64,000 nucleotides of DNA from Oceanospirillum sp047518265. GTDB lineage: Bacteria > Pseudomonadota > Gammaproteobacteria > Pseudomonadales > Halomonadaceae. A program made the position numbers and the translations under genes. Position 1 is the stretch's first letter. Every line of letters starts with the position of its first letter. Under the pieces are notes generated by a model. That model ran no database searches and was not told the origin of the DNA. It saw only the letters and a list, made by a program, of their open reading frames with translations. Where the stretch lies: positions 1-64,000 of the forward strand of contig JAKZRG010000018.1 of the NCBI GenBank assembly GCA_047518265.1, given 5' to 3'. Of this stretch, positions 16,173 through 25,202 are shown in pieces.

Positions 16173-17198
16173 TCAGACGGAAAACTCTTCCGTATCAATT
16201 TCCATTTGAGTGGTCGAGTTGTAGCGTGGGCCCACAACCGTTGTTTGATTCATAATTTGATCCAGACGCTCAAAGGCAGAAGCACTTAACACCACCTCCT
16301 GAGCACTGAAGTTTTCCTTTAGATGATCCAGATTAGTGGTACCGGGAATAGCGATAATATTGTCATCCCGTCCCAACAACCAGGCTAGAGCCAACTGAGT
16401 CAGAGTACAGCCCTCATCCTTAGCGACCTGAGCAATCTGCTCTAATAACAGCAGGTTTTTGGCGTAATTATCCGTATTAAATCGCGGCATATTACGACGT
16501 AAATCTTTAGCTTCCAGAGTGTTGATATCCGTTAACTTACCGGTCAAAAACGCACGAGCCAACGGGCTGAAAGCCACAAAGGTTGTACCTAATTCACGGC
16601 AAGCCTCTAACACCGCAATCTCTGGATTACGGGTCCAAATAGAGTATTCGGTTTGCATCGCAGCAACCGGATGTACAGCATGGGCTTTACGCAGAGTCTC
16701 AGCAGACATTTCAGACAAACCGATGCTTTTGATCTTGCCCTCATCCACCAAGCGGGATAACTCACCCACACTATCTTCAATGGGTACGCTTCTATCCAAC
16801 CGATGTAGGTAATACAGATCGATGACATCGGTTTGTAAACGCTGCAAACTGCCTTCCAAAGTTTTACGGATGTTTTCTGGGCGACCATCTAATGCTCGCT
16901 TGCCTTGGTCGTCTTTAAACAGCACGCACTTACTGGCCAAAACAAACTGATCACGCTTTCCCTTCAACACTTTGCCTAATAAGGTTTCATTAGCACCAAA
17001 ACCGTATAAAGAGGCTGTATCCAGGTGGTTATAACCCATCTCTAATGCTTCTAGCAGTATACGCTCTGCATCCTGCTCAGATGGCGGTGTACCGTAGGCA
17101 TGGGATAAATTCATACACCCCAAACCAATGGGATTACAGCTAAAAGGGCCTAGCTTACGCTTTTTAATCCCAAGGTCTTTAATAGCATGCGTAGTCAT
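16173..17198 (-). CDS. Aldo/keto reductase
   Basis: About 341 residues of the NADPH-dependent aldo/keto reductase superfamily, a TIM barrel. The catalytic region G-Y-N-H-L-D-T-A-S-L-Y-G contains D and Y of the D-Y-K-H tetrad, V-L-A-S-K contains the lysine, and Y-L-H-R contains the histidine. The C-terminal cofactor loop I-A-I-P-G-T is present. I start at the ATG at 17196-17198, preceded by AGGAA. It lies between ligC and the TRAP genes. No lig pathway step requires it, so it may reduce an aromatic aldehyde or another carbonyl; the substrate is unknown. Confidence 0.88.
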   Translation of the reverse strand: MTTHAIKDLGIKKRKLGPFSCNPIGLGCMNLSHAYGTPPSEQDAERILLEALEMGYNHLDTASLYGFGANETLLGKVLKGKRDQFVLASKCVLFKDDQGKRALDGRPENIRKTLEGSLQRLQTDVIDLYYLHRLDRSVPIEDSVGELSRLVDEGKIKSIGLSEMSAETLRKAHAVHPVAAMQTEYSIWTRNPEIAVLEACRELGTTFVAFSPLARAFLTGKLTDINTLEAKDLRRNMPRFNTDNYAKNLLLLEQIAQVAKDEGCTLTQLALAWLLGRDDNIIAIPGTTNLDHLKENFSAQEVVLSASAFERLDQIMNQTTVVGPRYNSTTQMEIDTEEFSV

Positions 17199-17317
17199 AA
17201 CCAGTTTCCTATCCAATTCTTTAATATATCCAGCCAGCCATTTTGCCAGACTTAAGCCAATAAAAATGGCGCTAAGACGACAAAATGTCCGCAGATCAAA
17301 GGATTAGCTCGTTTTGT

Positions 17318-18268
17318 TTAGGCGTTATCTAAGCACTGTTCAATACGATCTAAGGTATCCATAGCGGGATAACATTGAGCCAGACTGGCGTTAGGCTCTC
17401 GGCCTTCGCGGATGGCAGAGAAGAATTCACGATCCTGCAGCTCAATACCATTAAAAGACACCGCCACATCAGACAGATCAATAGCATTGCCCTTGCCATC
17501 TTCCAGGTCATCATAACGGGCAACATAGGTGCCGTTATCACAGATATAACGGAAGAAGGTGCCAAAAGGCCCATCATTATTAAAAGACAGAGATAGAGTA
17601 CATAAAGCACCACTTGGCACCTTCATACCGATACTCATATCCATAGCAATGCCCAGATCAGGATGAATAGGCCCCTGCATCCCCTGAACGTGATTTGCAG
17701 TTTCACCGGTCTGGTATTGGAAAAGATCAACGGTATGACAAGCATGGTGCCATAACAGATGATCAGTCCAAGAACGAGCCTGTCCCTTAGCATTAGTATT
17801 GGTACGACGGAAGAAATAGGTCTGCACATCCATCTGCAGCACTTTCAGCTCACCAGCCTGAATCTTATCGTGAATCCACTGATGGCTAGGGTTAAAGCGA
17901 CGGGTATGACCGGCCATGGCAATGACACCGGTCTCTTCTTGTAAACGAACAATCTCTTGAGCATCTTCGATATTGTCCGCCATAGGAATTTCAGTCTGAA
18001 CTGGCTTACCCGCTTTAAGGCACTGAATGACCTGAGCCGCATGCATCTGTGTCGGTGTCGCCAGAATGACACAATCCACATCATCACGAGCCAGACTGTC
18101 AGCCAGATCAGTGGTGTAATGAGGGATATTGTGTTCCGCCGCAAAAGCTTTCATCTTTTCAGCATTGGTACCGACAACAGAAACGACCTCGGCATCTTCA
18201 ATGGCACGGATCGCTTCCAGATGTTTCATACCAAAGGCACCCGCAGCACCTGCAATACATACTCTCAT
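17318..18268 (-). CDS. ligC: 4-carboxy-2-hydroxymuconate-6-semialdehyde dehydrogenase (LigC)
   Basis: A 316-residue Gfo/Idh/MocA-fold dehydrogenase: Rossmann motif near residues 6-12, then T-P-T-Q-M-H. Segments recalled from sphingomonad LigC recur almost unchanged: M-D-V-Q-T-Y-F-F-R-R, S-W-T-D-H-L-L-W-H-H, G-T-F-F-R-Y-I-C-D-N-G-T and N-G-I-E-L-Q-D-R-E-F. LigC oxidises the protocatechuate 4,5-cleavage product, as its hemiacetal, with NAD(P)+ to 2-pyrone-4,6-dicarboxylate, the substrate of LigI. It heads the minus-strand unit with the aldo/keto reductase and TRAP genes, about 6 kb from ligJKUI. A GCCCC/GGGGC hairpin lies at 18312-18331 in the leader. Confidence 0.93.
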   Translation of the reverse strand: MRVCIAGAAGAFGMKHLEAIRAIEDAEVVSVVGTNAEKMKAFAAEHNIPHYTTDLADSLARDDVDCVILATPTQMHAAQVIQCLKAGKPVQTEIPMADNIEDAQEIVRLQEETGVIAMAGHTRRFNPSHQWIHDKIQAGELKVLQMDVQTYFFRRTNTNAKGQARSWTDHLLWHHACHTVDLFQYQTGETANHVQGMQGPIHPDLGIAMDMSIGMKVPSGALCTLSLSFNNDGPFGTFFRYICDNGTYVARYDDLEDGKGNAIDLSDVAVSFNGIELQDREFFSAIREGREPNASLAQCYPAMDTLDRIEQCLDNA

Positions 18269-18487
18269 ATCCCATTCTCCAATAATCAGCTATCTAGCTT
18301 AAAGCTTCTTGGCCCCTTCTCGCAGCGGGGCTTCTTAACGTGTTAAGCAAAATTTATCAGTAAGCCCGCCATTTAGATAATAAGTAAAACAGCCCTTGTA
18401 TTCATTTTTTGCATAACGCAGACAGCCAACAAGTTATAAAAAGCGTTAGATATGTGTTTTATCTTCAAAAACATAGCACTAACATAC

Positions 18488-18499
18488 TGATAAATATCA
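18488..18499. promoter_or_regulatory. Palindrome upstream of ligC
   Basis: TGATA-AA-TATCA is a perfect 12-bp palindrome about 220 bp upstream of the ligC start. It contains ATATCA, also the core of the 15-bp motif found near the LysR gene and the porin. It is a possible regulator site; AT-rich palindromes of this size are common, so confidence is low. Confidence 0.25.
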
Positions 18500-18702
18500 A
18501 TTATTTTAAATAAACTGAAAAAGCACAAAATAAAAAAATGCGATACAGCTCTATTTACCTTAAAAAATAAAGACTTTAAACAGATAGATCGTTCAGGAGG
18601 AGTACTCTCTTTTGTAACCACACTCGTCGAAGTGAGGCTTGTGTCAGTTGGACTGAGCAGAGCTAACGTATTGATGGATAACGATGATGTCTCTCTGAGC
18701 AC

Positions 18703-18741
18703 ATAAAGAGGAGATAAAGAGGAGATAAAGAGGAGATAAAG
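18703..18741. repeat. 11-bp tandem repeat, about 3.5 copies
   Basis: The unit ATAAAGAGGAG is repeated perfectly at 18703-18713, 18714-18724 and 18725-18735, then breaks off after ATAAAG. It is non-coding, between ligC and the DOPA-dioxygenase-like gene. Confidence 0.8.
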
Positions 18742-18918
18742 CTAAATTAGATGAGGCAATAAATCCTGCCAGAGCCTCCCTAATCATCGATCAGAAAGCA
18801 CAGAAACTCTGGCAGGTTGCGATTGAAACGTTGTAGTTTAGTTACACCACAACCGGTAGAGCGAGGAAAAACAGATAGACCCTAAATAAATGGATGGGAA
18901 AAAGGTAAATAGAACAGG

Positions 18919-19254
18919 TTACAGAAACTGAGAAACATCAAGAGACTTACTTTCACCCAGCCAAATCACGTGCTTTGTATGATCCGCCAGATCATCACCT
19001 GTGACAGGATGTATAAAAACCGTCAGACCTTCGCGTTTAAAAGTAAGCCAGGGTAAAACCTGCACTAACTGCCCTGGAGCAAACATCAACAAACAGCTCC
19101 AAGCAGAGTGAGGCCCAACCGGACGACAATGCACCCTTCCCATAGGGATAGAAAAACGCTGACAGGTCTGCTCACATAATGCAGTCGCCTGATTCACCGT
19201 CTCACCATCGAAATAAACATGGGCATGATATTCTGAAATTTTTGGCAAATTCAT
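18919..19254 (-). CDS. DOPA 4,5-dioxygenase family protein
   Basis: A 111-residue single-domain protein of the DOPA dioxygenase-like family. It shows the conserved histidines in Y-H-A-H-V-Y-F (about 9-15), R-P-V-G-P-H, and F-I-H-P-V-T-G-D-D-L-x-D-H. Fungal and plant relatives cleave catecholic rings extradiol-fashion; bacterial members are often small and uncharacterised. Its position between ligC and the porin suggests an accessory role in catechol metabolism. It reads toward ligC on the same strand but is separated from it by about 650 bp. Confidence 0.85.
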   Translation of the reverse strand: MNLPKISEYHAHVYFDGETVNQATALCEQTCQRFSIPMGRVHCRPVGPHSAWSCLLMFAPGQLVQVLPWLTFKREGLTVFIHPVTGDDLADHTKHVIWLGESKSLDVSQFL

Positions 19255-19382
19255 CTCATTTCCTGATATTTACCGCTGTGCTTTGTAAAGAGGGGAACCT
19301 GAACAGGCGCCCCAGCTTACAAATCTATATTCCAAGCACTAGAGTTAAATAGGATTCAACCCAGCTACATTGGCATCAGAAA

Positions 19383-20339
19383 TTAAAAACCGACATTAAT
19401 ACCAGCAGAGTAGTTATCATCACTCTCGTCATAGCTACCCACTTCAGCCCAGGCATAGATATTGTCATGAATCTGCTTACGAGCAATGACTGCTAACATA
19501 GAATCATCGCGGGCATCATTGTCACTGTTACGGTCTGTATAACCGACACCAACAGATAAACCGCCACCCAGCTTAAGATCAGCAACAGCCCCCAGAAGAG
19601 AAGTGTCTGCGCCGGAAGGGTGATCACCCTGATGCTCCAGAGTCATCCCCAGATGCAATTGATCCATCTCATAACCGGCCGTTAAACTGGATCGATTATA
19701 GTCTTTACTGGCACCTGTTTGATCATCTGAGACCATCACATTACCGATGCCCAGATATAAATCACCGGACTTATGAATAGCGCGCAATGCAATGGCATCT
19801 GCAAAATTGTCATTATGGTTGCTGGCTGTACCGCCTTGGTTTAGGGTCAGTACAGCAGCGGAGATATGAGTATTAGCAAAGGTAGGTGACTTATAGGCAA
19901 ATACTGAGGTAGCCGCATCAGGCTGTCCCCATAGGGTGCCATTATCCGCAGAGTTCACTTCAAAAATATCAATCATCTGGTACATTTCACGCTGATGACC
20001 ACTCTCACCACGGGCTGCAATGACAAAAGCCCCCATACTGGTTGGCATAACGACCAGTGCATTTTTAACATCCACATCGTTCTCACCGTTATCCATATTA
20101 ACGGCTTGGGCTAATTCAACTTCTAACTTATAAATCAGTTTAAAGTCATCGACCTTATACATACCTTTAACACCAGCTGACGCTTCAAAAGCCGTTCCGT
20201 CAACATCGCTCTGGTTTTGAACTTTTTGTACACCAACACTCAACAAACCAAAGAAATCGGGTTCACCATTGGCAGCCATTACGGAAACAGAAGCGGCCAT
20301 CGCAGGAGCGGCTAATAGAGTTGCTATTTTTTTATTCAT
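19383..20339 (-). CDS. Outer-membrane general porin
   Basis: A 318-residue protein with a signal peptide (M-N-K-K-I-A, then a hydrophobic stretch ending V-M-A near 22). Mature segments alternate polar and hydrophobic residues as in a 16-stranded trimeric porin, and it ends in a phenylalanine (A-G-I-N-V-G-F), the usual outer-membrane assembly signal. It resembles Gram-negative porins of the Porin_4 type. It probably admits aromatic acids for the lig pathway; this is inferred from position and from a 15-bp motif in its upstream region that is shared with the LysR-ligJ intergenic region. Confidence 0.85.
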   Translation of the reverse strand: MNKKIATLLAAPAMAASVSVMAANGEPDFFGLLSVGVQKVQNQSDVDGTAFEASAGVKGMYKVDDFKLIYKLEVELAQAVNMDNGENDVDVKNALVVMPTSMGAFVIAARGESGHQREMYQMIDIFEVNSADNGTLWGQPDAATSVFAYKSPTFANTHISAAVLTLNQGGTASNHNDNFADAIALRAIHKSGDLYLGIGNVMVSDDQTGASKDYNRSSLTAGYEMDQLHLGMTLEHQGDHPSGADTSLLGAVADLKLGGGLSVGVGYTDRNSDNDARDDSMLAVIARKQIHDNIYAWAEVGSYDESDDNYSAGINVGF

Positions 20340-20560
20340 TTTTTATTCCTGGTGCAAATTAGCATCTTGTAATTATTACTTTCAAAGTTCGTCCTCTTGT
20401 GCCTAAACCCGATCAAAGCCTCCTAGTCAAAATGACTAAAGATAAGTAATTACAAGCGCTGCACTACCTATCAAGACCCCGACCGCTAGGTCACAGGATG
20501 CTATTTCACAATAAGGATATTTTTTTTAACCGCCTATTTAGTTTTAATCAAACAGCTATA

Positions 20561-20575
20561 AGTTTTTGATATAGG
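20561..20575 (-). promoter_or_regulatory. 15-bp motif shared with the LysR-ligJ region
   Basis: On the minus strand this reads CCTATATCAAAAACT, identical over 15 bp to plus-strand 23935-23949; the similarity continues to a following ATA after one mismatch. It lies 222 bp upstream of the porin start. A shared binding site for the nearby LysR regulator would explain it. Confidence 0.4.
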
Positions 20576-20621
20576 AAATAACTATAAAAAGCGATCAAGC
20601 ATAATCTTCACAAATAAAAAA

Positions 20622-20656
20622 AGCCGTAATCGAGCTTGGCGAAGCTGATTACGGCT
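20622..20656 (-). terminator. Intrinsic terminator of the YbaN-family gene
   Basis: AGCCGTAATC (20622-20631) and GATTACGGCT (20647-20656) form a perfect 10-bp stem. It is extended by AGCTT/AAGCT around a GGCG loop. On the minus strand it is followed by T6, which fits termination of the gene ending at 20681. Confidence 0.85.
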
Positions 20657-20680
20657 GAAAATTCACAAAAATAAGCGTAA

Positions 20681-21082
20681 TTAACACAAGATAGGTTTAG
20701 AAGGACGAGACCAAACATAAACAATTGAGAACAACACCAGAAAAACTACAAGTAGCTTCAAGCCCACATGGAAATCCCGATAGTACAAAGAATAGCTCAC
20801 CATCGCTAACATCATACTGCTCGACAGTAATTTCGCCTTTAATGGAATCACCCCATGATTTTCCCAGTCGTGAATTAAACCACCAAAAACCCTATTATTT
20901 AGTAGCAATTGATGCAATTTATGGGAACTTTTGGAAAATAATAACGCTGCTAAAATCAAGAATGGTGTCGTAGGCAGCAAAGGTAATATCACCCCAAAAA
21001 TCGCCAAAACCACACACAGAATGCCTGAAAAACAGTAGAACCAACGGCATAATTGATTGGGTGAAATGGATTGTACAGACAT
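20681..21082 (-). CDS. YbaN/DUF454 family inner-membrane protein
   Basis: About 133 residues with the DUF454 pattern: L-A-I-F-G-V-I-L-P-L-L-P-T-T-P-F in the first membrane helix, then L-L-F-S-K-S-S, a second region W-x-x-H-G-V-I-P, and two C-terminal helices. Members are small integral membrane proteins of unknown function. The start is the ATG at 21080-21082, with a strong GGGGGAG ribosome site; a frame-extended start at 21133 is less likely. A terminator follows at 20622-20656. Confidence 0.85.
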   Translation of the reverse strand: MSVQSISPNQLCRWFYCFSGILCVVLAIFGVILPLLPTTPFLILAALLFSKSSHKLHQLLLNNRVFGGLIHDWENHGVIPLKAKLLSSSMMLAMVSYSLYYRDFHVGLKLLVVFLVLFSIVYVWSRPSKPILC

Positions 21083-21360
21083 AATCTCCCCCCTTAATTT
21101 TTGTGTTTTTTGGGATATCCAACACTTTCTCACCGTTAATAAGCAACTGAAAAAGGGTTCTAGAACATCATCACACTATCACAATGGGAATATCTCACGG
21201 GAATTCAAAATCAGGTAGTGACATTGTTTTTTGGGATAGATAACTTATCCGAGCCTAATTAGAGCTCAAGAAAACTGACTAAAAGAACTATTAGATGAAC
21301 AGCTCATTTCAGCTAAATACGACTATCCTTTAGACAATACTGACTGTCGGAACCTCTTAT

Positions 21361-22632
21361 ATGTCGATAATGCCAGTTTTCAAAACAGGTGCTCTCTGTC
21401 TTCTGCTCCTAGCCATCAGTGGCGTATCTTTGGCGGACAAAATCATCCTTTCTAGCGCTCAAGTACATCCCTATTTATACCTACAAGATGACAAAGCAAT
21501 CAAGGGAGAGTTAGTGGACACTCTTGACTGTATATTCTTAGGTTTGAAGCGCGAATATAATGTGGTATTCAGACCCCACCTTCGGAGCCAATTGGAGGTT
21601 GTGCAAGGAGGGCTGCAAGGTGCAATCCTTCAATCCAAGGGCGTGGCGCAAACGTTAAATGCCTATCTATCATCTCCATTAATTCTACAGAAGTGGTATT
21701 TGTACTATCTGGCTGAAAATACTCTCCTACTGCAAAATCAATTAATACAACACACTATTGGTATTGTACGTGGCAGTAGTGCCAAACAATGGCTAAACCA
21801 ACGCAAACAGGGCTCTATTATAGAAGTAGGCTCACCTCAGCAACTGCTTCGTATGCTGAAACAAAAGCGGATTACTGCCGCCTTAATGGATGAGAAAGTC
21901 TTTACAAATACCTCTCAAAATATGAACTTTCCTAGAGCTATGTTTCAAAGGCACTTCCTCAAGTACACGCCATTGGGTGTTCTTTTCAATCAGGATTTTT
22001 TGCAGTCAAATATGCAATTTTTGCTTAAATTCAACCAGCAAATAGCCCACTGTTCAGTGCTGTCACATACACTCTCCAAGTGGGAAAAGGATAGGGTCGA
22101 AAAGTTTGCACAAAAAACCTATCGCTCACTGACCAGTGAAGTAAAACAGCACTTTTCTACCCTGGAACAGAGTTTTTCTACCATGGATATGGAAAAAATT
22201 AAAAAGCTTGATCAACAATGGAAGGATGAAGTCATCAGTGGGCAATACCGACTTATTGCGGATACTCTTAATCACCCACTTTCTAAGCAGTTAACTGATT
22301 GGAAGAAGCAGAGAAAAAAATTCATTACGGAAATACTAGTCACAGACCAGCAGGGCGTACTTTTGGCTACCAGTGATATAACAACCGACTACTGGCAAGG
22401 AGATGAAAATAAAGTTAAAAAAATACTCTCTGATCAGAAGCTCTATATATCTGAGATTAACTACGACAACTCAACCCAGATATTTCAAGTACAAGTCACT
22501 TTCCCTATCTTTGATCAAGCATCCAGAAGCATTATTGGTACTCTGACAATTGGACTGGATATTGAGCATATTCTGATTAATCAAATAATAATGACTAAAC
22601 CCGAATGGTTTCTTTCCCGTGTTCTTAATTGA
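21361..22632 (+). CDS. Periplasmic solute-binding-like protein with Cache-like sensory C-terminus
   Basis: A 423-residue protein with a signal peptide (residues 1-25, ending S-L-A-D). Residues about 27-235 resemble the bacterial type 3 solute-binding fold. The C-terminal part (about 240-420) is helical, then has a PAS/Cache-like strand pattern, I-L-V-T-D-Q-Q-G-V-L-L-A-T-S and G-T-L-T-I-G-L-D, as in extracytoplasmic sensor domains. There is no transmembrane output domain, so it may be a stand-alone periplasmic ligand sensor. It stands alone, convergent with the LysR gene. The ligand is unknown. Confidence 0.6.
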   Translation: MSIMPVFKTGALCLLLLAISGVSLADKIILSSAQVHPYLYLQDDKAIKGELVDTLDCIFLGLKREYNVVFRPHLRSQLEVVQGGLQGAILQSKGVAQTLNAYLSSPLILQKWYLYYLAENTLLLQNQLIQHTIGIVRGSSAKQWLNQRKQGSIIEVGSPQQLLRMLKQKRITAALMDEKVFTNTSQNMNFPRAMFQRHFLKYTPLGVLFNQDFLQSNMQFLLKFNQQIAHCSVLSHTLSKWEKDRVEKFAQKTYRSLTSEVKQHFSTLEQSFSTMDMEKIKKLDQQWKDEVISGQYRLIADTLNHPLSKQLTDWKKQRKKFITEILVTDQQGVLLATSDITTDYWQGDENKVKKILSDQKLYISEINYDNSTQIFQVQVTFPIFDQASRSIIGTLTIGLDIEHILINQIIMTKPEWFLSRVLN

Positions 22633-22672
22633 TAAATATTCCGGCTTAAAAACCGACTAGCATGTCCAAAAA

Positions 22673-23899
22673 TCACTCCTCCATTCCCCCAATCAAGCGG
22701 CCATTTTCCCGTAGCATATCAATAAACTGCTGCTGTTTTTTAGTGGCTTGCCAATCTTTACGCAGGGTTAAGCCGATAGGACGAGAGGTTTCACTTAGGT
22801 CATAAGGTACTGTGGCAAGCACCTTCATCATCAGTTCATGTTGAATCTGATGTTCTGAAATTACCGTTAAGCGGTCACTGTCCAACAAGAGTGAGCGAAT
22901 CAAAATCTGTGAGCTGCTTTCTACCAGCTTTTCCGGTACTTCCATGCCTGAATCAGTAAAAATAGCATCAAATATCGCCCGTGTCGGCGCGCCTTTTCTG
23001 GGGACAACCCAGGCGTATTTAGACAGTTGTTCCAAGGTAATATTTTTGGCTCCACATAATGGATGTCCGGGTCTGGCGACAACGGTAATAGGTGATGAAA
23101 ACAACTCCTCTTGAGTAACATCATCACTGGGTGCTGGAAAACGTAATGCCCCGATTAATAGGTCAAGATCGCCGTGACGTAGATGGGTTAACAAATCATC
23201 ATAGGGGCCATCATTGACGGAAATTTTAAAGTCGGGGTAAGCATCAGAAAATTTAACGATCGCTTTAGGTAAAACCGAGGTTCTGGCCAGGGGCATACTA
23301 CCAATAATAATCTGCCCCACTTCCCTATTGTGCAAGGCGTTGACTTCATCCCACCCCTGCTTGATTTCCGCAAAGGCCAGTTTCACCGATTTAGCTAAAA
23401 TTCGAGCCGCTTTACTGGTACTGATACCGATACTGGTTTTTTCAAACAGGGTGACTTCCAGCAGAGATTCCAGTTCTCTGGCAGCACGATGTAATGAAGA
23501 CTGGGACACCCCAATATTACGCCCAGCAATACTGAAGTTTTGCACTTCAGAGACGGCAACCAAGGCCCGGAGTTGTGTGGTGGTGAGCAGTTGTAACAGA
23601 TAAGACGGTTGTCCCCCTTTACCATCACCAATACGTACCGCATCTTTCAAACCTTGCTGGATCATATCCAACGCTCTTCGAACTCGCCCGGCAAACACTT
23701 CACCGGATTCCGTTACGTACATGCCATCACTTCGACGATAAAACAGAGTCGTCCCTAAAACCCCTTCTAATTTTGCAATAGCCTGAGTAATGGCCGGTTG
23801 AGATAAGAATACCTTTTCCGAAGATTTACTAATACTTTTAGCATCAACTACTACCAAAAATACCCTTAAGTGTCTGATATTTGGGACTTCAAAGTTCAT
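22673..23899 (-). CDS. LysR-family regulator with two N-terminal helix-turn-helix domains
   Basis: A 408-residue protein, about 100 longer than a usual LysR regulator because the DNA-binding domain is doubled. Domain 1 (about 8-67) reads S-I-S-K-S-S-E-K-V-F-L-S-Q-P-A-I-T-Q. Domain 2 (about 109-168) reads F-S-I-A-G-R-N-I-G-V-S-Q-S-S-L-H-R. A single effector-binding domain follows (about 195-395). I start at the ATG at 23897-23899, with AGGTG upstream; GTG at 23908 is possible. Divergent from ligJ, it is the obvious candidate regulator of ligJKUI, sensing a protocatechuate-pathway compound. The second helix-turn-helix domain is intact, so it is probably functional. Confidence 0.85.
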   Translation of the reverse strand: MNFEVPNIRHLRVFLVVVDAKSISKSSEKVFLSQPAITQAIAKLEGVLGTTLFYRRSDGMYVTESGEVFAGRVRRALDMIQQGLKDAVRIGDGKGGQPSYLLQLLTTTQLRALVAVSEVQNFSIAGRNIGVSQSSLHRAARELESLLEVTLFEKTSIGISTSKAARILAKSVKLAFAEIKQGWDEVNALHNREVGQIIIGSMPLARTSVLPKAIVKFSDAYPDFKISVNDGPYDDLLTHLRHGDLDLLIGALRFPAPSDDVTQEELFSSPITVVARPGHPLCGAKNITLEQLSKYAWVVPRKGAPTRAIFDAIFTDSGMEVPEKLVESSSQILIRSLLLDSDRLTVISEHQIQHELMMKVLATVPYDLSETSRPIGLTLRKDWQATKKQQQFIDMLRENGRLIGGMEE

Positions 23900-23934
23900 A
23901 ACCGTCACCTATGCCTAACCTTTTATTAACATAG

Positions 23935-23949
23935 CCTATATCAAAAACT
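23935..23949 (+). promoter_or_regulatory. Candidate LysR-regulator site between lysR and ligJ
   Basis: CCTATATCAAAAACT lies 36 bp upstream of the LysR start and about 205 bp upstream of ligJ. It is followed at once by A-ATATCAA, so ATATCAA occurs twice, 13 bp apart. The same 15-mer occurs upstream of the porin. The placement suits an autoregulatory LysR site. Confidence 0.4.
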
Positions 23950-24155
23950 AATATCAAGACTTTAAAAACTGAATGGTATCTAAACGGTGCCCGATTAATA
24001 CTGACTATCGAAAATAAGGTGATGAAACCCATCTCGATAATTCCTTATAGATAAAAAATAGGGAAGCTTGAATCAATCTTAATACACTCAGAAATTGATT
24101 CACTGATGGCTTGTCGGGACTGGTACGACCCAATTAGATGAAGAGAGAAAATAAA

Positions 24156-25172
24156 ATGATTATCGATTGTCATGGCCACTACACCACCACACCACCGGGC
24201 GTAGGTGCTTACCGAGAGGCCCAAAAAGAAGCCATTGCCAGAAACCCTAAGTTTATCGGTGAAAAAGGCGTAGTCCATGTCACCGATGACGAGATTCGCG
24301 AAAGTATTGAGCAAAACCAACTGCGTTTACAGCAGGAGCGTGGCACAGATCTGACTATATTCTCTCCTCGTGCCAGCTGGATGGGTCATCATATTGGCAA
24401 CGAACATACTAGTACATTTTGGACTCAACACCAGAATGACCTAATCCGTCGAGTCTGTGATCTGTTCCCAAAAAACTTTGCCCCAGTGGCACAACTGCCG
24501 CAATCACCGGGCGTAGCACCAGAAAAATCAGTGGCTGAATTGGTTCGCTGTGTTGAAGAGATGGACTTTATCGGCTGCAACCTGAACCCAGATCCTTCCG
24601 GTGGTTTCTGGCAAGATGTTTCTCTGGCAGATAAAGCTTTCTATCCTCTGTATGAAAAGATGTGTGAGTTGGATGTTCCAGCGATGATTCACGTCAGCGC
24701 AGCTTGTAACGATTGCTTCCACACCACAGGCTCCCACTATCTGGGTGCCGATACCACAGGCTTCCAGCAACTGATTATGTCGGATGTCTTTAAAGACTTC
24801 CCAGAGCTGAAAGTGATTATCCCCCACGGTGGCGGTGCCGTGCCTTACCACTGGGGACGTTTCCGTGGCTTGATGCAGGATCAGGGGTATGAGCCACTGG
24901 AAATATCTGCGCTAAAAAATATCTATTTTGATACCTGTGTTTACCATCAGAAAGGCATCGACCTGTTACTGGATATTATTCCAACCGAAAATATCCTGTT
25001 TGCCTCTGAAATGATTGGTGCCGTACGGGGTATCGATCCAGAAACCGGTCATTACTTTGATGACACCAAGCGTTATATCGATAACAACACCCTGCTGAGC
25101 GCTGAGCAAAAACAACAGATCTTTGAAGGTAACGCCCGTCGTGTGTTTAGTCGTCTGAAGATCGTTGAATAA
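24156..25172 (+). CDS. ligJ: 4-oxalomesaconate hydratase (LigJ)
   Basis: About 338 residues of the amidohydrolase superfamily. It begins M-I-I-D-C-H-G-H-Y, the LigJ start, with metal-binding H6 and H8; further ligand regions include I-P-H-G-G-G and F-A-S-E-M. The enzyme hydrates 4-oxalomesaconate to 4-carboxy-4-hydroxy-2-oxoadipate in the protocatechuate 4,5-cleavage pathway. The family start is the ATG at 24156; an in-frame ATG at 24138 adds six residues and is less likely. It is first in the plus-strand run with ligK, ligU and ligI, divergent from the double-HTH LysR gene. Confidence 0.93.
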   Translation: MIIDCHGHYTTTPPGVGAYREAQKEAIARNPKFIGEKGVVHVTDDEIRESIEQNQLRLQQERGTDLTIFSPRASWMGHHIGNEHTSTFWTQHQNDLIRRVCDLFPKNFAPVAQLPQSPGVAPEKSVAELVRCVEEMDFIGCNLNPDPSGGFWQDVSLADKAFYPLYEKMCELDVPAMIHVSAACNDCFHTTGSHYLGADTTGFQQLIMSDVFKDFPELKVIIPHGGGAVPYHWGRFRGLMQDQGYEPLEISALKNIYFDTCVYHQKGIDLLLDIIPTENILFASEMIGAVRGIDPETGHYFDDTKRYIDNNTLLSAEQKQQIFEGNARRVFSRLKIVE

Positions 25173-25202
25173 TCCCTTTAATCCGATAACAGGAATCAAA
25201 CC

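Larger units (their letters stand above)
18269..18918. other. Intergenic region upstream of ligC
   Basis: About 650 bp without a convincing gene. A 109-residue minus-strand frame (18373-18702) has no ribosome site and no family character, so I leave it out. The region holds the ligC promoter, a palindrome at 18488-18499, an 11-bp tandem repeat and an inverted repeat with arms at 18765-18774 and 18807-18816. The last may end transcription of the gene at 18919-19254. Confidence 0.5.

Noticed and set aside
18373..18702. Minus-strand frame of 109 codons upstream of ligC
   Set aside because: Low-complexity, hydrophobic and cysteine-rich without a proper signal or ribosome site; lies in an AT-rich promoter region.
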